A DNA stretch of 64,000 nt from the NCBI GenBank assembly GCA_035578175.1, contig JAQMRL010000012.1, positions 25,335,238 through 25,399,237 on the forward strand. Reading direction: 5' to 3'. Below, one piece after another: positions 54,528 through 64,000 of this stretch. A model generated the notes under the pieces. The model saw nothing but the letters and a program-made list of their open reading frames with translations, searched no databases and had not been told where the DNA came from. Source of the DNA: Catonia carolina (lineage: Eukaryota; Arthropoda; Insecta; Hemiptera; Achilidae). Within the stretch, counting starts at the first letter, position 1, and each line of letters starts with the position of its first letter. A program made the position numbers and the translations under genes.

Positions 54528-55462
54528 TTTTACTTTCTCTTGCCTATATGAATTTAAAATAAGGAAAGTATTGTTTTCATGTCTATTTTTCCAACTCGAG
54601 TTTTCAGACCCCCTGAACCCAAAAAACACGTTTTTAGCGATTGGTCTGTGTTTGTGTGGGTGTGTGTGTGCGCGCGCGTGTGAACAGAATATCTCAAGAA
54701 CGGAACATCGTACAAACTTGAAACTTAAGTTACATACCACTACCGGACCCGACACGAACATTTTCATCAAAATTGGTCAACCGGAAATAGTAGTTTATTC
54801 GTGTAATTTTTCACTTTTTTGCGATTTTCTCAAAAACTGGTCCTACGATTTCTTTAAAAATCGCCTGGTTTACTAAATTTGTTATGCTCTACACGATAGG
54901 GTAGGCTCAATGTTTGCTGAAATTCTTGGTTAGGCTTTTTTCACGTAAAGAAATAGTATTTTTAAGATTGCGGCTTTAATATGCATTTTAGCGCAAAACT
55001 TTATATCATAAAAGTTGTAGAAAATTTAAAATTCTAAAACTGTTATTTCAATCATTTTTTGCATAACGCTTAGTTTAGCGGTAATTAGCAATTTTTTGTT
55101 TTTTTCTCACGAAAACGTGTGGAAAATCGATTTTTTTTGTAAGACTTCGGCCTTAGTATGCATTTTATGACAAAAGTGTATATAATCAAATTTATAGAAA
55201 ATTAAAAGATCTACAACTTTCATTAATAACATTCTTCACTACAGAGCCTAGTTTAGCGTGAAAGAGTGATTTTCCGTATTTTTTAAGCCAAACTGAGGTT
55301 GATTTTCATTTTGCGTCTTTCACTCATGATTAAAATTAGGTTATGTTTATTGAGGTTAGTTTTGTTGTTCATTTGTAATGTTTTATTACTGATGTTAGGT
55401 TTATTGTTAATTATTTGCATTGACAAGAGAAAGTTGTGTGTTTCACACCAGATTTTTAACCT
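54528..55462 (+). repeat. Helentron-like repeat, complete copy
   Basis: 5' ACTTTCTCTTGCC (54532-54544), GT/GC-rich tract at about 54645-54680, 3' GACAAGAGAAAGT (55422-55434, one change) and hairpin GTGTG/CACAC with loop TTT. It begins 16 bp after the SINE S1 copy ends. Confidence 0.7.
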
Positions 55463-55749
55463 GATGAAGCGGTGCGCACCGCAAAAGTACTTGTAATTAT
55501 TTAAAAAATACAAGCATTATAAAGGTGATAATATAATTTTTGAAAGCTAACTATTCTAGATTCGGCTTCTTCGATGCTACCTAATATTTAAATAAATAGT
55601 TCGTCAACAATCATATTGCACGACATAATACCTACGTAATATTAAATTTTTATGAACAGTGATTTACTGGAAATTTGATTTCTATACCGGGAAAAGTGAA
55701 TATATGAAAGAGACTCTCTCTCTGTCGCTCTCTCCCTCACTCGCTCTCT

Positions 55750-56000
55750 ATTTCAGGAAATCGTCGTGGGATTCGAGGGTCGATCAGCTCTGGAAGAACA
55801 TATTTCATCAAAAGGATTTCAGAGGCTGAATCATTTTCTTCTCCCAGAATTAGTCATCTCGATTTATCTTCTTAATCGAAATATCAATCGGGGTCCATCC
55901 AACAAAGAGGCAATACTTTCTTCTGGTCACATGTAGTTGGCCTTGTACCTGATGAAATAATTTTTTAAATTGTCGTTTGCGACTATTTCGATTAGCTGAT
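55750..56000 (-). pseudogene. YqaJ-type viral recombinase/exonuclease relic
   Basis: The minus strand reads FHQVQGQLHVTRRKYCLFVG then WTPIDISIKKINRDD, and after stops FWEKKMIQPLKSF. This matches the YqaJ domain (Y-Y-Y-Q-V-Q-G-Q-L-x-I-T-x-R-x-Y-C-x-F-x-V-W-T-P-x-G-x-x-x-x-x-I-x-R-D-x-x-F-W), a lambda-exonuclease-like nuclease carried by DNA viruses and by some large animal transposons. In this family Q-x-Q-G-Q belongs to the active-site region. Broken by at least three stops. Confidence 0.65.
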
Positions 56001-56511
56001 ATGCCTACTGTTAGTCCCTTTTCCTTTGATCACCCGGCATATTAGTTCAAATACAAACAAATTCAACAACAACCACCCAACACAGTAACTTGCGCCTGTC
56101 AAAATAGCAAGTAATTGCCACGCGGTGAACACTAGCTAATGGGAAAAATCTACCATGAGAGGTATCATAAAGGCGAGCCCGTAGCAAACAGTCGGCGCCT
56201 GCACTGTTCCACAAAACCAAACAAAGATCAGTTTATAACTTACTAAGAAAAGTATTCTGCAAAAAAAAATGTTTTTATGTTACCTATGATTTTGTGTTAC
56301 AGATCTGAGATTAATAAAGTAGTAACATCCTCATTGTGTTTATTTCGAGAATTAGCCTACGTATAATTCGATGTTGTATCATATATCGAGAAACGCAACA
56401 AGAATTTTTTCAATCCGTAATGCTGGTTGTTTAAATCTATACAATGTGATCTAATCTATCTACTGATCTAATCTATTTCTAAAGCCAACGGCATATATTA
56501 CAAAATTAAAT
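56001..56511. other. Unassigned sequence
   Basis: 56030-56220 is of mixed composition and may belong to whatever element carried the YqaJ frame. The rest is AT-rich. No ends seen. Confidence 0.25.
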
Positions 56512-57185
56512 AAAAAATCTGGTGTGAAACACTCACACGACTTTTCCTGTCAATGTAAATAAGGAACAATATAACCTTTGTTTAATCATGACTGAACAAA
56601 GTAAAATGAAAAAACCCTAATTTTAATGAGGGAATGGCGCAAAATGAAAATCAACTTCTGTAGAGTAAAATGCGTATAATAAAAGTTGTAGGTTTTTAAT
56701 TTCCTATAACTTTTATTACATACTTTTTTCTTATAAAATTTGTAATAAGGCCGCAATCAACTTTGATGAAAAAACCAGAAAATCAATAATTGCCGCTAAA
56801 CTAAAATTTAAGATTGCGATCTTAATGTGCATACTATGGCAAAAGTGTATAATCAAAGGTGTACTACATTTAAAAACTTACAACTTTTATTTGATTTTTT
56901 TTTGTATAATCCCTAGTTTGTACTTTTGGTAATAAGTGATTTTCTGTTTTTTTTTTCTATAAAGATCTGTAAAAAAATTGAATATTTTACGATTTTAGCC
57001 TTAGTGTTACAAAAATTTACAACAAAAGTGGCTATAATCAAATTTTTAGAAAATTAGAAAACTACAAAACCACAAACCTACAAATTGACTTTACAACTTT
57101 TATTTCAAGTATTTTTCTGTACAGAGCCTAGTTTAGCGTAAAACAGTAATTTTCCTTAGTGTTAAGCCAAACTGTTTAGATTAAG
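56512..57185. repeat. Helentron-like repeat, inverted chimera
   Basis: 56512-56800 is the 3' part of a copy on the minus strand (AAAAATCTGGTGTGAAACAC first). 56800-57185 then reads 3'-middle blocks on the plus strand (GATTGCGATCTTAATGTGCA, ACAGAGCCTAGTTTAGCGTA). Two pieces of the family thus face each other head to head. Confidence 0.6.
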
Positions 57186-57726
57186 ACAAATGTTCAACAG
57201 GTATTGTCAAACTTTCGTTATCTAATTACGTAGGTACCTAATACATAACAATATTTTGAGTGGAGAATGTGGTTTTTCGAAAAAAATTAAAGGCTTTAGT
57301 AAATTTTTTAAAATAAAAATTCATGTTAATTATGTTAAATGATTTAAATTAAATTACAACGAAATACGGAACAATGCTTGACGGAGCTTTTTCTAGATAT
57401 TTAAATAAATTCGATTCTGAAGTTCATTTATATTATAACAAGATACTTCAGTTATCATAAATCCATTGTTTCATTCATAGAATACGGACAATGAAGAAGT
57501 CCAATCAGAGCAAAATTGTAACTAATATAACTTTATCAGAATAGAAATAAACTTGATAACTTACATATTATTATATTTTTGTAGTGATCGCTTGAACGGA
57601 AGTGTTGTCTCTTCACTTAATTTTGTTAAAAATTTAAGCGTTTTGTAAATTAAATATAACTAATTTCAACAAAAAAAGGAAAATGTAAATTATATCTCAG
57701 TTACATATGTTGAAAAATAAACTTAA

Positions 57727-57795
57727 CCGACAGAGTTTCGACCTCAAGCCACACGCGAGGCAGGCGAGCATTGTACCACTGAGCTAATCTCTCAT
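57727..57795 (-). repeat. tRNA-Gly-like sequence (pseudogene or SINE head)
   Basis: Minus strand: TTAGCTCAGTGGTACAATG (box A), then CTCGCCTGCCTCGCG with anticodon-like GCC, then GAGGTCGAAACTC (box B). It resembles tRNA-Gly(GCC), but the acceptor stem does not pair and the T arm is altered, so a working tRNA is unlikely. Confidence 0.5.
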
Positions 57796-57879
57796 ATACA
57801 CTACGTAAGATTACAAACTGCACATAAAGCTTCAGATAGCTGTAAGATTTTACCCATTCAAAACAGCTATATTCACCCA

Positions 57880-58186
57880 ACAGAGAAGTTTTCACTTCAA
57901 AAATTTCGTAGAAACACTTGTTGAGAAAATTACAAAATAGTGAAAAATTGCACAAATAAACTATTACTTCCGGTTGACCGATTTTCATGAAAATGTTTGC
58001 GTTGGATCCTCTAGTGGTACCTAATTTAAGTTCCAAGTTTCAACTTTGTAAGTTATTTCAATATTCTTATTAAGTTCTAATATTTAATAATCTAATATTT
58101 TTTAGTTTTTATTTTAATATTCTTATTGTTATTTTAAGGTCTTGCAATATTTTGTTTATACACGCGCGCCCACGCACACGCACACG

Positions 58187-58221
<35 letters not shown>

Positions 58222-58350
58222 CAATCGCTGAAAACTGATTTTTGGGTTCAGGGGGCTTGAAAACTTATACATTCGGTTAAATATAGTTTTCGGAAAATCG
58301 ACATGAAAACGATACTCTCCTTCCCTATATATTCAAACAGGGCAAGAGAG
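57880..58350 (-). repeat. Helentron-like repeat, 5' half
   Basis: Minus-strand 5' half: CCGGTTGACCGATTTTCATG, GGTACCTAATTTAAGTTCC, a long (CA)n tract (58164-58220), ACCAATCGCTGAAAACTG, and the 5' tip CCTATATATTCAAACAGGGC with GGCAAGAGAGTAAAA at about 58341. Confidence 0.65.
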
Positions 58351-59226
58351 TAAAACGGAGAGTAAAAAAGGGCAAGAGAGAAGTATTTAAAAATTAAAGA
58401 ATTTTGCTATCCGAACAATAACAAATAAACACAGAAATAACAATCTGTAGGCCAACCGTATATTTTTTCTATACGAACAATATTATCGTTTTCATAATAA
58501 ATTGAAATTAATCTTTGTTTGGGTTGGGAGAGTGATTAATTTTAATTCTGTCAAAACATACTAATGAACAGTCTACATGAAACCTATTACACGACCCGGC
58601 AACTCTGTATGATCTAGAAATGAAAACACGTTAAGGGGAAATGACCTTGGTGACAGAAAGCATTATGTGTAAGTAGTTCCGTAACTGTCAGCTCGGAACG
58701 CTATCGAACGGCTGAAAAATTTGTGCTTGTAAAGGTTTTTTAGATTGCAATACATCGCCGCTGATAAATAAGTAAACACGTTAAAGTTTGTATATTTAGA
58801 ATCTAAAAGAGATATTCTTTTTACTGATACAGATTAATTTGCGACAAATACCTTCCTATCTTAACAAATAATTTTAGAAAACTTTACAACTTTAAGAGTT
58901 TTACTTTAATTTTTTAAAGCTTTAATTTAATGCTCATACAAAAAATGTTAACTGGTAAATAGAGCATATTTTAATCTTTAAAATGCACGTCAAACTTTAA
59001 TTATGACTTGCATAACAACCGAGTTGGTTGTAATCATCTAAACCCTTACATTGAGCGGCGCGGCAGAGGTAGAGCGCACCCTTAAAACTGATTGACAAAT
59101 TTTCAACAATAACAATAACTTTTTCTTTGTATTTAAAAATATGTTCTACTTTTTATTATTTAATAGGGTAAGTTAATCAATATTCGTAATTATTAATTGT
59201 CAATATTATTATTAGTCTGTTAATTA
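58351..59226. other. Intergenic sequence without recognised features
   Basis: Lies between a repeat and the mariner. A CG-richer word GAGCGGCGCGGCAGAGGTAG at 59052 faintly recalls a tRNA-like box. Otherwise nothing. Confidence 0.3.
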
Positions 59227-60508
59227 CGAGGGCCACTATTTGTATTTTGAGCCTAATAATAAAGAGACAGTAATTTGTCATTGAAAATTACTTTATTGTT
59301 TTCAATGTATTTCTTCTTTATGATTTATACTCTATTGTATGCGTTCGAACTAATTATCAAAGCATTTTTCTCATTACGCTTGAGACATCTCATGGTTTTT
59401 GAACGCATCAACGGCTTCTTCTGCCGAAGAAAGTCGTTGTCCGCGCAATTTATTCTTGAAAATCGGGAATTAAAAGAAGTGGGGTGCCAAATCAGGACTG
59501 TATGGCGGATGACTTATTAATATTCAATTTCTTGAGTGTTCAAAGAGTTGATTGTTAGACGAGATGTAAAAGATATGAGAACTCGCATTGTCGTGATGAA
59601 GACGAACGTGATGATGAATCCAACGGCGCTTGTTTGTTTTCCTTATTTCACTGAAGATTTCCGGCAAACAAATGGTTGTGTACAATTCTGAGTTGACCGT
59701 TTTACGTTCCTATAAAGGCACTGTTGACAAATGACCGGTTTTTCCGAAGAAAAAAACAGTCGACCATTTCATTCGAAATGCTTTGAGTGCGAACAACTTT
59801 AGTAGGATTTGGTTCATCTTGAAACACCCATACAGTCGACTGCTATTTACTATTCGGCTCATACGCATAGATCCGTGATTAAACACCTGTTACGATATTA
59901 TAGTATCTCTTGAAGTACCGCCATTGTTCTTCTTGAGCACTTGTTTGCAACTTTTTCAGATCTCTTCAAACTATGTGGAATCCAACGAGAACAAACCTTT
60001 TTCACAAATAACTGTTCGTGTAATATTTTATATTTGCTTGTCGAACTAATGTCTAAGGCTGTCTCAATCTCACAGTATGTCACATGACGATCTTGCATTA
60101 TCAGTTTTTGCATAGCATCAATGTTTTCTGGCACAGCAACTGATTTTTGACGACCTTCACAACTTTCGTCGGTTAGTGAATAGCGGCCATGATTAAACTC
60201 GTTATACCAGTGTTTCACAGAGGCAAAGGATGAGACTCCAACGCCAAAAATGAGAGTAAGTTGATCGATGCACTATTGTCTTGATTTTGAAAATTGTAAA
60301 AAATCACCGCAAGAAAATTTTCATGAGTTGTTTCCTTTCTTCCGCTGAGACACAATTTTCAAGTCACTGTGAACTACACAAATTAGGCCAAATGATAAAA
60401 TGTTCTGAATAAGGTATAGTCAAAAATGATAAACTTTCCATTGGAAAGGTCAGATAGTGACTTAAGCAGTCATTGTTGCCAAAACTTAAAATATAAAAAG
60501 GGCCCTTG
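59227..60508 (-). mobile_element. mariner transposon, nearly full length
   Basis: Ends CGAGGGCCACTATTTGTATT (59227) and CAAGGGCCCTTTTTATATTT (read inward from 60508), flanked by TA on both sides. 1282 bp is the normal mariner size. The minus strand carries a whole but broken transposase. It is inserted in an older LTR end fragment, whose remainder is at 60509-60555. Confidence 0.85.
59270..60360 (-). pseudogene. mariner transposase, broken
   Basis: Open from 60218 to 59898: MKHWYNEFNHGRYSLTDESC (helix-turn-helix end), PENIDAMQKLIMQDRHVTYC, KKVCSRWIPHSLKRSEKVA (the W-x-P-H-x-L motif of mariners). Further on, broken pieces with LHHDNASSHIFYI (second catalytic Asp, about 59570-59610). Stops at the first catalytic Asp region and downstream make it inactive. 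Confidence 0.8.
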
Positions 60509-60715
60509 TATTTATTATACCCTGGTCCCAAACGAGCCTAGCCTTAGGTGTTACAAAAATTTTTATCTTAGAAAGTAAAGGCATTTTGACACAGTTTAAA
60601 AACTAGAGAATTGGTATCGAAGAATTGACTTTTCACCGTAAATTCTCGTACCGATTATTTTTTCAAGTATCGGTTATGTAGATAAACTATATTTGCAATC
60701 GATACATCCCTATAA
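60509..60715 (-). repeat. LTR end fragment followed by hAT-like MITE fragment
   Basis: Minus strand from 60555: TGTAACACCTAAGGCTAGG, CTCGTTTGGGACCAGGG, the L2-like LTR start. 60580-60715 is the hAT-like MITE piece (TAGGGATGTATCGATTGC reading inward from 60715), related to 51200-51400. Confidence 0.4.
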
Positions 60716-60790
60716 CTTAATCTATCTTATCTCTTTACGGTGTTTAAAATAATAAATAGCCTGCATAATCATAATCTGAATTATTTGTTC

Positions 60791-60796
60791 TTTATT
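60791..60796 (-). promoter_or_regulatory. Polyadenylation signal of gene A
   Basis: AATAAA on the minus strand, 24 nt after the TGA stop of gene A. The very short 3' UTR is plausible for an insect gene, and it supports this exon being the last. Confidence 0.6.
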
Positions 60797-60820
60797 TTTG
60801 CTAATTTTAATTGCCAAAAA

Positions 60821-60972
60821 TCATGTGTTCCTATTAGGTTTTCTTGATAACTTTCGATTAGGTAGCGGATAACGAATCTGCATCAATTGTTTCATTGTTG
60901 GATTAAGACTCCCGTTTGTATTAACTTTGACCGGTATTTCACCTCTCGCAAGGAAATCGATTCGATCTAAAT
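60821..60972 (-). CDS. Gene A, terminal exon (unknown protein)
   Basis: Minus strand, acceptor TTTATTTTCAG above 60972. AT completes the G of the previous exon to Asp, then LDRIDFLARGEIPVKVNTNG, SLNPTMKQLMQIRYPLPNRK, LSRKPNRNT and TGA at 60821-60823. An AATAAA follows closely. The end is strongly basic. The other frames are closed. The intron to the previous exon is 1.45 kb and holds a SINE and a Helentron-like repeat. I do not recognise the protein. Confidence 0.75.
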
Positions 60973-61072
60973 CTGAAAATAAAATTTTAAATGTTTTGTT
61001 TAGAAATCTTAATGATAGATAATAATTGTACTATTATTTAATAAAACAAATAATAGCAATTTGTCAAAAATA

Positions 61073-61375
61073 ACCCACCGAGATTGATCTAGTGGTAAAA
61101 TCGTTGTCGGTAGTAAGCTGTTTAACAGCTGACGTGCGGATACGAAGGTACCGTAGTTCAAATCCTAGTAAAGTTAGTTACTTTTAAATGGATTTGAATA
61201 CTAGCCAGTGGTTACCGGTATACTTTGATAGCTGGGGTTCAATTAACAATACTTTCTCAGGAATGGTTGGTGCGTGTCTGTACATGACTGCACTTTATTT
61301 ACATGTCATACTACTTATTTCATTGGATCATTAGGGTTGTTCTAATTTAAACAGATTGAAACGTACACGCATTTA
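61073..61375 (+). repeat. tRNA-derived SINE, family S1, in gene A intron
   Basis: Box A TGATCTAGTGGT, stem GTAAGCTGTTTAACAGCTGAC, box B AGTTCAAATCC, then TGGTTACCGGTATACTTTGA and the S1 3' end ATTGAAACGTACACGCATTT. Opposite to gene A. Confidence 0.7.
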
Positions 61376-61837
61376 GGTAGATACCCATTACGTAGAAAAC
61401 AGAAAAACTATTGCGTATGCTACGTGAGGTTTCATACCTATTCAAAGTTTTACGAAAACTTATCAGAACCTCCTGCTGCATATGTTTCCTCATACATGTA
61501 ACTGTACGTTAGAGTTAATTTTTTCCTTCACACTTAGGATTTATCCATGACGCAATAAATTAGTTAAACACAATTTTCAAAATATTTCATACTACACCGG
61601 TCAATAACTTTTCTTGAAAATTTTATGTATTAGTACCCTCAATGCGCCAAAAATTCGCATCATTCCGGTGACCTGTTCAACTCATTCTACCAACCATAAG
61701 CAAATTCAGTTTCTTGCCTCGTAGATAAAAGGAAACAAGTTGCAGGAATGGCGCCAACTCAAATCAATCACATATTAATTAAAATTTTAACAAAGAAGAC
61801 CACGGCAAAACTAGTGGCCATAAAACTGTAACATTAA

Positions 61838-62390
61838 ATTTTTGTGTGTACGAAATATTTCAAGAACGGAACAAGGTCGTTTGTACGACGTTTGAACTTA
61901 AATTAAGTACTACTAGTGGAACCAACACGAACATTTTCATTAAAATCGGTCAACCGAAGTAAAAGTTCATTCGCTTTAGTAGTTATTCGTTAAGTAGCAG
62001 TTTTTCACTTTTTTCGATTTTCTCTAAAACAGCTTCTACGATTGCTGAACTTTATGGGAGGCCTGTGCTCTCATAAGAAAAAGTGGGTTTTCTAAGATGA
62101 CTTTAATATGCATTCTAGGGCATAAGTGGACAGTTAATGTTGTATGATATAAAAGTATCTAAAAGTTTTATTAAAAATTTCTTCTTCTAGAGCCAAGTTT
62201 AGCGTCAATCAGTGATTTCCTGAATTTTTAAGTCAAACAGTGGTTGATTTAAATTTATCGTCATTCCTTCTGATTAAAAATAGGTTATATTTTTCGTATT
62301 ACATATTTTCCTCATGATTTAACATAGGTTATATGGGACACTATTTACATTGGCAAGAGAAAGTCGTGTGTATTTCACATCAGATTTTTA
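61838..62390 (+). repeat. Helentron-like repeat, 5'-truncated, in gene A intron
   Basis: Begins inside the family after the GT tract (TTTCAAGAACGGAACAAGG), and ends with GGCAAGAGAAAGT (62352-62364), a weak hairpin (GTGTG/CACAT) and CAGATTTTT. Its 3' end is about 30 nt inside the intron from the donor of the exon at 62424. Confidence 0.65.
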
Positions 62391-62423
62391 AATCTGGCTA
62401 TACAAAATTGTTGATTAACTAAC

Positions 62424-62571
62424 CTGGTAAAACTGTAAGTTCTCCGTTCATGTCATAAGTCTGCGCATATTGTATTGTGGTGGCTTTTATGCACACATTA
62501 ATTTCGGATGGTTTGCTGTATGTGTACATTGGCCACGTAGTTACAACGTAGAAGTATGGTTTCGTTAAAGT
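62424..62571 (-). CDS. Gene A, internal exon (unknown protein)
   Basis: Minus strand, acceptor TTTTTTCTGCTTTAG above 62571 and donor GTTAGTTAA below 62424. 49 codons: TLTKPYFYVVTTWPMYTYSK, PSEINVCIKATTIQYAQTYD, MNGELTVLP, leaving G for the terminal exon. The alternating hydrophobic pattern suggests beta strands, and Y-T-Y-S-K-P-S-E-I faintly recalls macroglobulin-type domains, but I do not claim that. Only this frame is open through and joins the last exon. Confidence 0.7.
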
Positions 62572-63485
62572 CTAAAGCAGAAAAAATGTACTCATTACTT
62601 TATACAGATCACGTTTTCAGAAATCTTTAACAAAATTATATGTATAACCAGCTGCGTCTATTGAGGTGAATTAGGTGAAAAAGCTTTTTCACCTGTTTTT
62701 CGGATAGTATCGAGATTTATTTCCCTCCCAAAATAAGTGTAATAATATCTGCGATACTTTTTTTGTTTTACAATAAATGAAGACGTATCTTGTGAAGAAG
62801 TAGCTACATAAATTTATTGTATTTGCGTATAACCGTTTCTAATGTTTTAAATAGCCCTTCTAATGGTCTTGTATAATAATTATGTAACAGTTGCTCAAAT
62901 TAAGAGTTAGGTGGGTGGCCGTCGCTTCTCTTCCAGTGCAAGCGGGTTCCCACAACAACGGACATTCAGGATGCTGTGAACACTGAATGTAGATACACCA
63001 ATCTACTCCAATGTCAGTTTTGTTCAATATCTTTAATGGGTAAAGAGCCATTTTTTATACGCAGAGAATTAATACGTTTAAAATAATTGTTTTTCTCCAC
63101 TTTTTAAACGCTTTCCACTTTGTATTTCACAAGAAAAGTTGACAGCTCGTCATAGTTCACTCATTTCTTAGTTTAAAATGAGACAAAATACTGAAATCAA
63201 ATTTTCAAAACACCATAAACGTAAGAAAACGAAAATAAATTACACTGTACGCAATATAAATAGAAAAAAATTAAACAATAATTTTTGTGCTTACTTTTCA
63301 AAGATAAAACGTGAACTTAATGGTTAAAGAATTAAAGAAATTAAGAATGAAAAATCATGTGTTTCAAATGTTTGTCCGTACAAGGCTTATAATACCTTGG
63401 GTCGATTAAATGAAAACTAGGTTTGCTAGGTTAACACCTTCTAAATAGTTGTAGACATTCATTAAAATCTATTGAATAAAATTAC
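62572..63485. other. Gene A intron, with one unassigned frame
   Basis: A 63-codon minus-strand frame at 62860-63051 (MALYPLKILNKTDIGVDWCI and further with several Cys) has no usable splice sites and is unrecognised. An exon joining phase 1 to phase 0 is expected somewhere here but I could not find it. Confidence 0.3.
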
Positions 63486-63580
63486 CGTCAAAATTTTGGT
63501 TAGAATGTAGGAATTGCCGGAAAACTCCAGTTGCCGTTAGCTCCCTAGCAGCTGCTTGATCGCTATTAAGTTTTGAGCAA
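63486..63580 (-). CDS. Gene A, upstream internal exon (probable)
   Basis: Minus strand, acceptor TGATTCATTCTTGCAG above 63580 and donor GTAATTTTA below 63486. After a leading T: CSKLNSDQAAARELTATGVF, RQFLHSNQNFD, leaving G. The other frames contain stops. Its end phase (1) does not fit the start phase (0) of the exon at 62571, so either one exon is missing between them, the donor is elsewhere, or this belongs to another gene. Upstream exons lie beyond the window. Confidence 0.55.
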
Positions 63581-63798
63581 CTGCAAGAATGAATCACCAA
63601 CTCGCTCGTTGTTTGTCGACACAAACAAATTCCATAGATATGTCAGTCTAATCTGACTCCTTAATTTATTCTACTGTCTGTGTTCTGTTCCCTCAGTACC
63701 ACAAGCGTGTAATTTCTTCATTTTACTCATATTTCTTGTAGGGCTTTTTCCTATTTTTCATTTTCCTTTTTGTGAGATTTTGTGAAGAAAAGCTTAAT

Positions 63799-63999
63799 AT
63801 GGCGCTATTTTGTCAAATGCTAGACGGAAAGCCCTTAATTCTGGAGAAATCATAGGTATCGTTTATTATAAAGGCTAAGAAGGAAGCTTGGGATAATTTG
63901 TCGGAAGATTATTCAGCTCCTCTTGGTAAAAAAGTTACAACCACTCTGCTCATGAAATTATTTCATAGTATGAAGTCAGGTTGTCAAAAAGAAAACTGA
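63799..63999 (+). pseudogene. Myb/SANT-like DNA-binding domain relic
   Basis: The plus strand reads MALFCQMLDGKPLILEKS, a stop, then IIKAKKEAWDNLSEDYSAPL, GKKVTTTLLMKLFHSMKSGC. K-K-E-A-W-x-x-L-x-x-x-Y followed by L-x-K-L-F-x-x-M-K-x-x-x-K resembles the MADF/Myb-like three-helix domain found in insect regulatory proteins and in Harbinger-associated proteins. The in-frame stop at codon 19 and the stop at 63997 suggest a relic. Confidence 0.35.
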
Positions 64000-64000
64000 T

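Noticed and set aside
55760..55943. Plus-strand frame after a perfect-looking acceptor (CTCTCTATTTCAG) reading 59 residues
   Set aside because: It is antisense to the YqaJ relic, whose minus-strand reading matches a known domain. The acceptor is a chance end of a CT-rich tract.
57727..57795. tRNA-Gly gene
   Set aside because: Boxes A and B are present but the acceptor stem does not pair and the T arm is altered.

Overview
This is AT-rich nuclear DNA from an animal, most likely an insect. Spliced micro-exons sit in very long introns, and the introns are packed with decayed mobile elements typical of arthropods: mariner, pogo, piggyBac-like, Harbinger, Helentron-like, Jockey- and RTE-like LINEs, an R2-like LINE, Penelope-like, LTR and tRNA-derived SINEs. 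I cannot fix the order from sequence alone. A hemipteran is a guess.

Most long open frames are shadows of repeats. Reading splice sites by eye gives pieces of three host genes, all on the minus strand. Gene A (3' part only): exons 63486-63580, 62424-62571 and 60821-60972,with stop codon and AATAAA. Gene B: a signal-peptide exon at 44531-44749 and a possible terminal exon at 42223-42378. Gene C: a signal-peptide exon at 38714-38766, then exons at 19118-19465, 9168-9233, 7922-7984 and 1832-1900, leaving the window on the left. Every intron of gene C that can be seen is phase 2, so the five exons join into one frame of about 199 residues. I recognise none of the three products.

Layout of the rest. 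0.2-7 kb: a piggyBac-like relic, a pogo-like element holding a mariner fold-back, and a 1.4 kb palindrome. 7-20 kb: gene C exons 3 and 4, a SINE with a clear target-site duplication, a GC-rich solo LTR, LINE relics, a Harbinger relic inside a Helentron-like repeat, gene C exon 2 and a second solo LTR. 20-38 kb: the large first intron of gene C with Helentron-like copies, a second GC-rich solo LTR, a Tc1/mariner relic, a piggyBac-like MITE and LINE ends. 38-45 kb: gene C exon 1, a duplicated segment whose second copy is the natural empty site for two insertions in the first, gene B, and a Penelope-like relic. 45-60 kb: an inverted-repeat unit, R2-like and RTE relics, a YqaJ-type nuclease relic, and a nearly full-length mariner. 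60-64 kb: the end of gene A.

Three themes stand out. The commonest repeat is about 0.95 kb and has the Helentron (HINE/DINE-1-like) layout: matching subterminal inverted repeats, an internal GT microsatellite and a short 3' hairpin. Two solo LTRs share a GC-rich family whose downstream part carries hairpins like the 3' processing hairpin of replication-dependent histone mRNA. Head-to-head inverted copies recur in several unrelated element families, and repeat ends lie unusually close to several 5' splice sites. All calls come from reading the sequence. No search or alignment was run.
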